64,000 bases of DNA from Pedobacter metabolipauper (GTDB lineage: Bacteria > Bacteroidota > Bacteroidia > Sphingobacteriales > Sphingobacteriaceae). The notes under the pieces are model-generated. The model searched no databases. It was not told where the DNA came from and worked only from the letters and a program-made list of their open reading frames with translations. Position numbers and translations under genes: made by a program. The DNA lies in the NCBI RefSeq assembly GCF_004362715.1, contig NZ_SNYC01000003.1, positions 1,410,366 to 1,474,365 on the forward strand, written 5' to 3'. Position 1 is the first letter of the stretch; every line of letters starts with the position of its first letter. This document shows positions 51,065-58,617 of this stretch, one piece after another.

Positions 51065-51928
51065 CTATTTTCTTCTATCTTTTGCTTCTGGTGAAAACAT
51101 CATTTGGTTGTACATTTCCCTCATTCTGCTGCGGATCCTGTTACCGTAGATAGAATCAATCTCTTTACCTCCAAGGTTTGTTGTGAGATGAAACCAGCCT
51201 GTAAGTTCTTGATCATAAACTTTGTAAATGATGTCTTGCAGTACATTAACTTGGTTTCCGAAGTTCTTTTTATCATCTTCAGTGCCCAAATCATCGAAAC
51301 AATGACCTATTGCATCAAACCCAAAGTTCCTTTGCGGATATACCGGTATCAGGCTGGAATACTTATTAAGAGCATCTATACCATCCTCCTGATAGGCATC
51401 AGCTACAGACCTTACTGATGTTGTGATGAAAGGCCTGAACGTATTACTACTGAATATCTTCATGAGCTTAGTCTTACCACAACCTGTTGGCCCGTTGATC
51501 ATGATCCCCTTTTTGAAACTGTATTCTCCTGACAATTCAAATGCTGGATCTTCTGAAAAATACATACAGAGTAATTCAAATATTTCTCTGTTGTCACTAT
51601 CGATCAGGAAGTATTCAATATTATCCTCTTCGTATTTTTCGATCAATTCCGTTTCAGATTCATCAACGATATTGTATTTCTCAGTGAGGAAATCTTTCAG
51701 GCCATCGTAATTGAATTTGATGTAATGGCTTGGTTCAATGAGCTTTTTTGAGTACGCCAATTCTGTTAATGCGGCATCTTTCTTTTTTCTGGCAATTCTT
51801 AATGCCCATGCGGTCCATGCTTCAATTTCTTCATCGGTTAATTCGATGTGATCATAGTTTGGTGTAACTATTTGTAGGCGGGTTGAGGTGTGACCTTCTT
51901 CCAGAATTTGATTGATTTCCTTTTCCAT
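51065..51928 (-). CDS. DnaC-like helicase loader (AAA+ ATPase)
   Basis: 287 residues: a helical N-terminal part, then the AAA+ core with Walker A GIMINGPTGCGKTKLMKIF (about 147-165), Walker B FDAIGHCFDDLGTEDDKKN and sensor region FHLTTNLGGKEIDSIYGNRI with an arginine finger region RIRSRM. DnaC/IstB-type proteins load the replicative helicase. It overlaps the replication initiator gene by 77 bp; no nearer start is available. Confidence 0.88.
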   Translation of the reverse strand: MEKEINQILEEGHTSTRLQIVTPNYDHIELTDEEIEAWTAWALRIARKKKDAALTELAYSKKLIEPSHYIKFNYDGLKDFLTEKYNIVDESETELIEKYEEDNIEYFLIDSDNREIFELLCMYFSEDPAFELSGEYSFKKGIMINGPTGCGKTKLMKIFSSNTFRPFITTSVRSVADAYQEDGIDALNKYSSLIPVYPQRNFGFDAIGHCFDDLGTEDDKKNFGNQVNVLQDIIYKVYDQELTGWFHLTTNLGGKEIDSIYGNRIRSRMREMYNQMMFSPEAKDRRK

Positions 51929-52694
51929 GTTGTTTGTTTTTTTCGGTTTGTAATTTTGCTACCCAGTTATCTTCATTCCATGCTCCATCTTCAAAAAGCA
52001 TTGAGTGTGTGCCTAAGAAATTTTTAAACTTATGGACATAGCTGTCGTTGATTGTTTTGTACTCGACGTATGCATCGAATTGTTGTTGAAAATAATGATG
52101 CCTGTTGTTGATGGTTAAGCAGTTGATAAAAGCTAATATGTCCCTCATTTTATCATAATTTGTGATTTCAGTAAAACCGAAAAACTTCATTATTTTATCA
52201 ATGAGAATATTATCTACTTGAGGAGTGGATGAATCCGCTTCCTTTCCATTCCCTTCTATTTCCCTTTCCTTATTCCCTTCCTTTCCTTTCCTTTCCGCCA
52301 CTGAATCATCAGTGAGTATTCCATGAGTATTCAGTGAGTATGCATTTAAAATACTTGTAAGTACGTTTTTAGGTATTTTAGAGGGTGTTGGTCTATTTAT
52401 TTTCTGATGATCTTTGAAAGTCCTGATTAAGAAGAACTTCTCACCATTATGATCAAATGGCAATAGCATTTTTACCAATGTTAATCCCTCTAACCACACC
52501 TTTACATCAGCTATGGTTAAGTCCTCATCATAGGCAAATATCTGACCTTTTATAAAAGCCGGTGTTGCTTTCAATGCTCCCTCATCATCAGCAAGATTTA
52601 GCAATCCAAGGAACAATAACCGCTCATCACGTTTTAGTTCCCCGACCTTTTCATCGGTCCAGAATTCAGGTTTAATAGTGCGTATTCTACCCAT
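51852..52694 (-). CDS. phage replication initiator protein
   Basis: 280 residues from the ATG at 52694. The start MGRIRTIKPEFWTDEKVGEL and the following RLLFLGLLNLADDEGALKAT form a winged-helix type domain found in phage replisome organisers; a DnaD-like helical part (IDKIMKFFGFTEITNYDKMR, LAFINC) follows. It likely binds the phage origin and hands over to the DnaC-like protein. The longer GTG start at 52724 would overlap the leader pseudoknot, so I reject it. Confidence 0.85.
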   Translation of the reverse strand: MGRIRTIKPEFWTDEKVGELKRDERLLFLGLLNLADDEGALKATPAFIKGQIFAYDEDLTIADVKVWLEGLTLVKMLLPFDHNGEKFFLIRTFKDHQKINRPTPSKIPKNVLTSILNAYSLNTHGILTDDSVAERKGKEGNKEREIEGNGKEADSSTPQVDNILIDKIMKFFGFTEITNYDKMRDILAFINCLTINNRHHYFQQQFDAYVEYKTINDSYVHKFKNFLGTHSMLFEDGAWNEDNWVAKLQTEKNKQHGKGNQSNSGRRSHLNPPTNSYTKL

Positions 52695-52710
52695 TAGAAT
52701 TGATTGATTT

Positions 52711-52812
52711 AATATTACCCCCACACGCCAAAGGTTGGTAGCTTGTTCACTGCAGGATGCAAATGACGGCCTGTGAGGGTAATATTTGAATGTCTTACGG
52801 CTACCAACCTGG
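52711..52812 (-). ncRNA. structured leader RNA with pseudoknot, copy 2
   Basis: Minus-strand stem 1: AGGTTGGTAGC (52810-52800) with GCTACCAACCT (52742-52732), 11 perfect pairs. Stem 2: AATATTACCC (52786-52777) with GGGTAATATT (52720-52711), 10 perfect pairs, crossing stem 1. The core AAGACATT is at 52796-52789, and a hairpin CACAGG/CCTGCAGTG fills the loop. Stem 2 ends 16 bp before the start codon of the replication gene, so it could block or open ribosome access. Shares layout with 48703-48800. Confidence 0.65.
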
Positions 52813-52842
52813 AACCGCTAAATTAATAATTATTTTGATAAT

Positions 52843-52868
52843 ATGCGCAATATGTTAAATTAACATTT
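52843..52868 (-). promoter_or_regulatory. 26-bp phage element, copy E
   Basis: ATGCGCAAT, ATGTTAAAT, TAACATTT; positions 10-24 are a perfect palindrome ATGTTAA-A-TTAACAT. It stands 31 bp upstream of the leader RNA, the same distance as copy D from its leader. No consensus -7 box is seen at the usual distance. Confidence 0.65.
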
Positions 52869-52874
52869 CACCAG

Positions 52875-53108
52875 TCATGGTAAACCCTCATTTTGCTTGA
52901 ATAATGCTGCTGCTTCTTTCAGAATCTTTTGCCTTTCTTCATCTTTGGTCCTTATAAACTGGCTGGTTACTTTACTCACCAGGTAATCACTTACCCCGTA
53001 TTTATCGGCTATATTTTTCATAGTTTGATTTGGGTTAAACCAGAAATCATAGATGATCTTTCTATCGGTATCCGAATATAGCACTGTACGATTTGGTTTA
53101 ACTGTCAT
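52875..53108 (-). CDS. small helix-turn-helix protein
   Basis: 77 residues. YSDTDRKIIYDFWFNPNQTM then KNIADKYGVSDYLVSKVTSQ gives a clear helix-turn-helix (about 30-50), with a helical tail of Lys and Glu residues. It may be a regulator or a homing-type DNA binder. It lies just upstream of copy E and is a second candidate reader of the 26-bp elements. The 122 bp before it hold no gene that I can find. Confidence 0.8.
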   Translation of the reverse strand: MTVKPNRTVLYSDTDRKIIYDFWFNPNQTMKNIADKYGVSDYLVSKVTSQFIRTKDEERQKILKEAAALFKQNEGLP

Positions 53109-53230
53109 ATTTTTAATATTTACATTTTGTTATACGGTGATTTATGTACGCAAGGTTTTAATCATCTGAATTTATATTCCGAATCATTATCACTAAGGAT
53201 CCCCATCGCCCCACATTTCAAATGATATCT

Positions 53231-54163
53231 TTAATATTTGGACTTAACGCAATGTCCATGGCTCATTTTATAATCTGTAAGCATTTGATCCGTCAAATGA
53301 CCAAACTTTTCAATCGCTTCTTTTAATATTTCAGGTAACAACTTTTTACCTTTTACGCCCAAATTGTTTTCGACATGTGTATTTGCATCGATTTTATTTT
53401 GTTCGATTTCAACCCACTCATACCACTTATCAGGATGAAACCTAAATAACCAAAGTATTTCCTGAAGGGATAGAAATGGGCATCGCATACAATTTGATGG
53501 ATATGGTAACGGCCATGGTGTAACCAAGATGTAGTCCTGTGCCATTTTACGGTCTATTCCTTCTGTGATCATTGGATAGACCTTCTCAATGGATTTTGTC
53601 ATCCATACGTTGACCGATTTTACCGGCTTAAATAAATTGAATTGACTTTTCTTTTTACTGATCTTAATTCGTTTTTCTTCACCAGACGCAATGCCAATGA
53701 TAACTTTTATTTTCGAGTGATCTTTAGCAAATCTCTTAATCCATGTTCTATTTCTGGTGCTATTTGGAATGTATTCACCATAATATTCTCTCGCAATCCA
53801 AACATTAAGAAAATTATATAATGGCTTAATCTTTAGATTATCGGTACAGCTACGGCCAAACATCATCGACATTATTGTATTGTTCAACCTAAATTGAGAA
53901 ATGAGACTTTGCCATGTATTCGGGTGAAATCCGTCACTTGCCTTCAAAAAATAGAATTCGATACCATTTTCTTTGCATAACTGCTCGATCCAATAAACGT
54001 GCTGATAAGTATGTTCATGTTCATCACCTGGATCTGACATAGCTACCACCAACCTGCCTTTCACAAAATTCTTTTTATATTCTTGATCACGAATCATTTT
54101 GTAAAGCATGTAGGTTCCATCCTGACCACCACCAAAGGAGAAAAATGTAAGTTCTTCTGTCAT
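53231..54163 (-). CDS. PAPS reductase-like PP-loop protein
   Basis: 310 residues from the ATG at 54163 (ATGA overlap with the methyltransferase). The nucleotide loop reads FFSFGGGQDGTYMLYKM, a variant of SGGxDS, followed by GRLVVAMSDPGDEHEHTYQH and GRSCTDNLKIKPLYNFL (Cys before the lysine region). Near the C-terminus CMRCPF (CxxC) and HGHCVKSKY provide Cys that could hold a metal or Fe-S cluster. Family enzymes activate sulphate or modify DNA and tRNA (DndC, TtcA types). Next to two DNA methyltransferases, a role in DNA modification is attractive but unproven. Confidence 0.8.
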   Translation of the reverse strand: MTEELTFFSFGGGQDGTYMLYKMIRDQEYKKNFVKGRLVVAMSDPGDEHEHTYQHVYWIEQLCKENGIEFYFLKASDGFHPNTWQSLISQFRLNNTIMSMMFGRSCTDNLKIKPLYNFLNVWIAREYYGEYIPNSTRNRTWIKRFAKDHSKIKVIIGIASGEEKRIKISKKKSQFNLFKPVKSVNVWMTKSIEKVYPMITEGIDRKMAQDYILVTPWPLPYPSNCMRCPFLSLQEILWLFRFHPDKWYEWVEIEQNKIDANTHVENNLGVKGKKLLPEILKEAIEKFGHLTDQMLTDYKMSHGHCVKSKY

Positions 54164-56067
54164 GCTGCTATTCTTAAGGTCCGGCATTTATTTGCCATGG
54201 CTAAACACCAGGAAGTAACCACATGTGGTACAACCGAGTTCCCAATGAACTTCTTCTGATCAGTTTGATTACCCTCGAGCTTGTAATCTATAGGGAAACC
54301 TTGGATAGGCAATAGCTCCGAAACTTTAAGCATTCTCATTTTGATATCTGACAAACCGTACAGGGCCATGAATTTTTTAATCCGGATCATAACCGGGCTA
54401 TCTTCATCATAGATTGGAATGCTTACATCAGGATGCTTATGGAACTGTACTAAGTAAAGAGGTGCCTTATCTTGCCTGGCTACGATAACCACGCACGGAA
54501 CATCCGTACCGGTGCAATGGCCACCATGAGAAGGATTTAAAATGAAAGGTTGAGCTTTCACAATACTTGCCTTTGGTACAGTCAGCAGGGCACCAAGTGG
54601 CTCGTGTATCGAAGAGCTTGTAGGTGTTTTATAATCCCGATTGATAAATACAGGCTGAATCTTGGAGAACCGATCTTTGGTTACCAATGTGCCGGCAGGC
54701 TCTTCAATGGAACTGGTATTGTCACCGTTACCATAATACTTAGCCAGAAATGCAGGATTAACAATGTACGGATGATGGCGGCTGGCCGTTAAAGTTTGAG
54801 CAGGATCCTCAATCGAACTACCAACGTTTTTAAAATTGGTGTTCATAATAAAAGGTTGTGGCGTTACAATACCCATTCTAACCTGACAAGATATGGTCGG
54901 TAAAGGATCTTCTACCGATGGAGGTATATGTACGCCTTTTTGACTTCTGGAATTGTACTTCATAATAAAGGGAGTACATTTGATTAACTGATGGCTACCG
55001 AAAGTTGTAATTGTTCCAGCCGGACCAGTCACCGGTATTACCTTGCCTTCCGGTTTTCCACTAAATGTTTTAGCTAAAAAGTATTCTGTTTGAGCAAGTG
55101 CAAACCTGTTGTTTGTAGGGATGGTATTGCATGGTGAATCCACAGACAACGCCCGATTATCCGTAGATCCACTATTGTATTGAAGCAGAAATGCCTCTTT
55201 ACCACCTGCAACAAATTTAATTAGACCAGCTTCAATTCGTTCAAGAGAAGCATCAACCAAAGGCTTCTTCCTGTTGAAAATACTTAATCCTTCATCCTTA
55301 AAATCAAGAACATCCTTAACTGCTTTCCATTTCAGTTGAACACCAAACATCCCATCTAATCCGGGCTTTTTAGCATGTGTGCTTTCTGGCCATACAATTG
55401 GCAAACCAGGTTTAGCGAAACATCCGAATAAACGGTTACGAGACGTGTATGCACCGAAGTCCGCGCTGTTCATTTCTTTCCACTCATTACGATATCCGAG
55501 TGAATCAATGTACTTGCACCATTTAACCCAGTCTTTACCAGACTTCCGACTGATCGGCTTTCCGTTTTCATCGAGCGGGCCCCAGCTCATGAATTCTACT
55601 ACGTTTTCAATCTGTATATAATCCGGATCAAGAGCCTTGATGTATCTGTCTAAATGTTCAGCCAGTGTACGGCTATCTGCATCACGAGCTTGACCGCCCT
55701 TTGCTTTGCTGAAATTGGTACACTCTAAGCTCGCCCAAAGGATTATCTTTGCATTTGGATAGATCATACGGTACTTAGCGATAAGATCAACTACAGGCTG
55801 TAATTCTACGGTTCTGATGTCCTCTTCAAAGTGGACTACATCCGGATAATTTAACCAGTGTGACTTTATCGCTTTCGGATCATGATTGATGCAGGCCATT
55901 ACAAGGGCGACTTGATCACCACCGATAAATGCACGGTGAAATCCTGTTGAGGTACCGCCCGCTCCACAAAACAAATCGATGATCAGAAACTCAACAGCAA
56001 GAGGATCTTTAACTATAACCGGATTAAACCCGCCACCTTCTGTATATAAAAAATGTTGCTTCGCCAT
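54160..56067 (-). CDS. DNA cytosine-5 methyltransferase with repeated recognition units
   Basis: 635 residues. Motif I DLFCGAGGTSTG (31-42), catalytic motif IV as SLECTNFSKAKGG (113-125; Cys after Glu, not PCQ), motif VI IENV (153-156), motif VIII SRNRLF (209-214) and motif X GNSVVP (609-614). Residues about 292-530 consist of six to seven units of 33-40 residues, each of the form PFI-x-Y/N... S-I-E-x-P-x-x-T-L-T...; this replaces the usual single target recognition domain. It methylates cytosine in phage DNA, probably against host restriction. Coupled to the helicase-methyltransferase gene (1-bp overlap). Confidence 0.92.
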   Translation of the reverse strand: MAKQHFLYTEGGGFNPVIVKDPLAVEFLIIDLFCGAGGTSTGFHRAFIGGDQVALVMACINHDPKAIKSHWLNYPDVVHFEEDIRTVELQPVVDLIAKYRMIYPNAKIILWASLECTNFSKAKGGQARDADSRTLAEHLDRYIKALDPDYIQIENVVEFMSWGPLDENGKPISRKSGKDWVKWCKYIDSLGYRNEWKEMNSADFGAYTSRNRLFGCFAKPGLPIVWPESTHAKKPGLDGMFGVQLKWKAVKDVLDFKDEGLSIFNRKKPLVDASLERIEAGLIKFVAGGKEAFLLQYNSGSTDNRALSVDSPCNTIPTNNRFALAQTEYFLAKTFSGKPEGKVIPVTGPAGTITTFGSHQLIKCTPFIMKYNSRSQKGVHIPPSVEDPLPTISCQVRMGIVTPQPFIMNTNFKNVGSSIEDPAQTLTASRHHPYIVNPAFLAKYYGNGDNTSSIEEPAGTLVTKDRFSKIQPVFINRDYKTPTSSSIHEPLGALLTVPKASIVKAQPFILNPSHGGHCTGTDVPCVVIVARQDKAPLYLVQFHKHPDVSIPIYDEDSPVMIRIKKFMALYGLSDIKMRMLKVSELLPIQGFPIDYKLEGNQTDQKKFIGNSVVPHVVTSWCLAMANKCRTLRIAA

Positions 56068-58580
56068 TATACAGCCTCCCCAATTAAGTCAAACAATGTT
56101 GGCACGTTGATCTTGTATTCAATAGATTTTAGATAAAATAACCCATCATCATAGTAATCTGGATTAAGCTCACAGGATATCGAACCTCGACCTAATTCCA
56201 AAGCTTTGTATGCGGTTGAAAATAGACCTCCGAAAGGATCATCAACTATTTCTCCTGGCATAGTGAAGCGGGTAATTAGCCTTTCTATGATATCCAATTG
56301 AAGTGGGCAAATGTGCTTTTCCTTTTTCTGATTAGCCTGGTTTGCATTTAAAGTTTTCAATCTGTTGATGTCGGTCCAAACGCATTCCTGATTCGAATGA
56401 GTTGGAAGGGTCATGAATAACTTTGATAATTTGTCTTGACCTTCGAGGTCGCGGCAGATCTGCAGGTGTTCTGCAAAATTGTAGATGTTTTCTTTATTGT
56501 ATTTCTTCCAATAATTAAATATGCGCTTCATATCGGACTTCTGGATCTCTTCTGCAGATAAAAACCTATTACCATCAGTTTTCCAATAAGCATGAGCATC
56601 TAACTGCCATCTTGCGATATCGTAATCAATCTTAGAATGAGTTACAGGCTCATCAGCATAAGAATTTTCTAAGCCTGTTGGAGCTTTACGGAAAAGCAAA
56701 ATATATTCAGGTAGACCTACTCCCATTTTTGAAGCGTCCTTACACTGCTCGCTCCATCCTAAACGGTAAGTCTGGTTATTTTCCTGAACTACATCAGTAG
56801 TAACCGTGATTTTGCCAATCAGATAAAATCCGTGTTTCACAAAGTGGGATACCGTTTTACCACTGAAATCATCAATGGTAGTGAACTTTGTACCGTTCTG
56901 GTAAGAATACCGGATCCTGTCTTTAACGTGAACTGCAGCTACCCGACCAGGCTTTAAAGTCCGCAACAAATTTGGGGTAAGGAAATCCATCTGTTTGAAG
57001 AATTCATCATTCCCTTTATTGTGGCCCATGTCGTTATAGTTATCGGAATATTCGTAATGATCACCAAAAGGAATTGAGGTAAGAATCATGTGTGAGCTAT
57101 TGTCGGCCATGTTTTTAGGATCATGCTGAATAACCGTATCATTATTGAAAACGGTAGCGTTACCGACCACGGAGCTGCGAGGCTTAGAGAAAATCTGTCT
57201 TTTCATATCTGCTTTAATTTTATCGCTGTTCAAACCGTACTCCCTTACCAGGTTGATCATTTCGGTTTGTAACTCGATGTGTTTGGCCCACTTTGTTTTT
57301 AGGGCCTTTAATACTTCCCGCTCATTTTGAGTGAACAGGATATAAATATTTACTTCTTTGGATTGACGGAACCTGTAGACGCGATGTATTGCCTGAATGA
57401 AATCATTGAACTTATAGTCAATGCCGGCAAATATCATATTGTGACAGGCATGCTGCATGTTGCATCCGGATCCTGCAATTTTAGGTTTGGTAGAAAGTAT
57501 TTTGTATCTGCTTTCCGAAAAGTCAATAAGAGCAGCTTCTTTCTCTACGTTTGTCTGTCCACCGTGAACAGATTTAAGATCAAAACCTTTGAAGGTTCTC
57601 TCTATTGCATCTTTTTCCTTGTTAAGATGGTGCCATATTATCCAATTTGAATCTGCATAAGCATTAACGATCTCCAATGCCTTATCAATCCTGATCTGAA
57701 CACTGTCAGACTTTTCCCGGCTTACGTCTACCAGGCTTTTTGTTGTATCCTTAAACAGAACGATATCGCCTCTTTTATTCTGGATAACCTCATCAGTCTG
57801 ATTGCTTACTTCAATTTCATGAAGGTGCATTTTTGGAAGCAGGTACCCGGTATCATCATAACCGAGATCAGACGGCTTGTTAATGAAAACGGCCCATGTA
57901 GATACCCATTTCCAAAACTCTTCTTTCTTGTTTTCGTAAAGGGTTAAGTGTCCGGCTTTCTTCGGATCGCGCTTGAAGAACCTGGTAAGTGCATGGCCCC
58001 GATCAATAACACCTAAGAAATCAGCGTAGTTCAATATCTCTATAAAATCGTTTGGTGTGGGTGTAGCTGTAGCCACAAACCGGTAATTGATTTTCTTAAA
58101 GTAAGCAAGGACATAGTTGGTGGTTTCAGTTTCTAAATTACGAAGCATTGAAGCCTCATCAAACGAAACGCCACCGAACTTTGTAGGGTCAATATCACCT
58201 TTACGGATCCGCTCGTAATTGGTCACGTATATTTTAGTTTGGTAATCATCAATCCTATCTGAATCGGTGATGTAAACCACCTCATGGCCGGTCTTAAGAA
58301 ATTCATTATCCCGTTTAAATTCACCTACAACCGCAAGTGGCATGCAGATAAGAAAAGGCTTTGTGGTAAGGACCATAACCAAGCGGGCAATCTCCAATTG
58401 CATAATTGTCTTACCAAGGCCAAAACTTGCAAATATTGCCCGCCTACCACCTTCTATTGCCCAGTGCACAATATCTGTCTGGTGTGGCAGTAATAACGGG
58501 GACAATGCTGATCTGGAAATATTCAAGCCGAAACTATCTGCAACGACTATCTTTTTTTCAAGGAACTTTTTATAATTCAT
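56067..58580 (-). CDS. helicase fused to N6A/N4C-type DNA methyltransferase
   Basis: 837 residues. Residues 1-430 are a SNF2/DEAD-type helicase: ASFGLGKTIMQ (Walker A, 51-61), SFDEASML (DExx box, 139-146), ATATPTPND (170-178) and QAIHRVYRFRQ (motif VI, 396-406). Residues 480-830 are an amino-methyltransferase: TSIPFGDHYEYSDN (501-514; the SPPY box reads SIPF) and EIVDDPFGGLFSTAYKALEL (777-796, SAM site) with GSISCELNPDYY. The order catalytic box then SAM box fits the beta class. The helicase may track DNA to deliver the methylase. Copy F of the 26-bp element precedes it. Confidence 0.88.
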   Translation of the reverse strand: MNYKKFLEKKIVVADSFGLNISRSALSPLLLPHQTDIVHWAIEGGRRAIFASFGLGKTIMQLEIARLVMVLTTKPFLICMPLAVVGEFKRDNEFLKTGHEVVYITDSDRIDDYQTKIYVTNYERIRKGDIDPTKFGGVSFDEASMLRNLETETTNYVLAYFKKINYRFVATATPTPNDFIEILNYADFLGVIDRGHALTRFFKRDPKKAGHLTLYENKKEEFWKWVSTWAVFINKPSDLGYDDTGYLLPKMHLHEIEVSNQTDEVIQNKRGDIVLFKDTTKSLVDVSREKSDSVQIRIDKALEIVNAYADSNWIIWHHLNKEKDAIERTFKGFDLKSVHGGQTNVEKEAALIDFSESRYKILSTKPKIAGSGCNMQHACHNMIFAGIDYKFNDFIQAIHRVYRFRQSKEVNIYILFTQNEREVLKALKTKWAKHIELQTEMINLVREYGLNSDKIKADMKRQIFSKPRSSVVGNATVFNNDTVIQHDPKNMADNSSHMILTSIPFGDHYEYSDNYNDMGHNKGNDEFFKQMDFLTPNLLRTLKPGRVAAVHVKDRIRYSYQNGTKFTTIDDFSGKTVSHFVKHGFYLIGKITVTTDVVQENNQTYRLGWSEQCKDASKMGVGLPEYILLFRKAPTGLENSYADEPVTHSKIDYDIARWQLDAHAYWKTDGNRFLSAEEIQKSDMKRIFNYWKKYNKENIYNFAEHLQICRDLEGQDKLSKLFMTLPTHSNQECVWTDINRLKTLNANQANQKKEKHICPLQLDIIERLITRFTMPGEIVDDPFGGLFSTAYKALELGRGSISCELNPDYYDDGLFYLKSIEYKINVPTLFDLIGEAV

Positions 58581-58591
58581 GATTTTAATTT

Positions 58592-58617
58592 ATGCGTAAA
58601 ATGATATTTTGACATTT
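58592..58617 (-). promoter_or_regulatory. 26-bp phage element, copy F
   Basis: ATGCGTAAA, ATGATATTT, TGACATTT. It lies 11 bp upstream of the helicase-methyltransferase start and touches the stop codon of the SNF2 helicase gene. No clear -33/-7 pair; acts perhaps as an operator. Confidence 0.55.
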
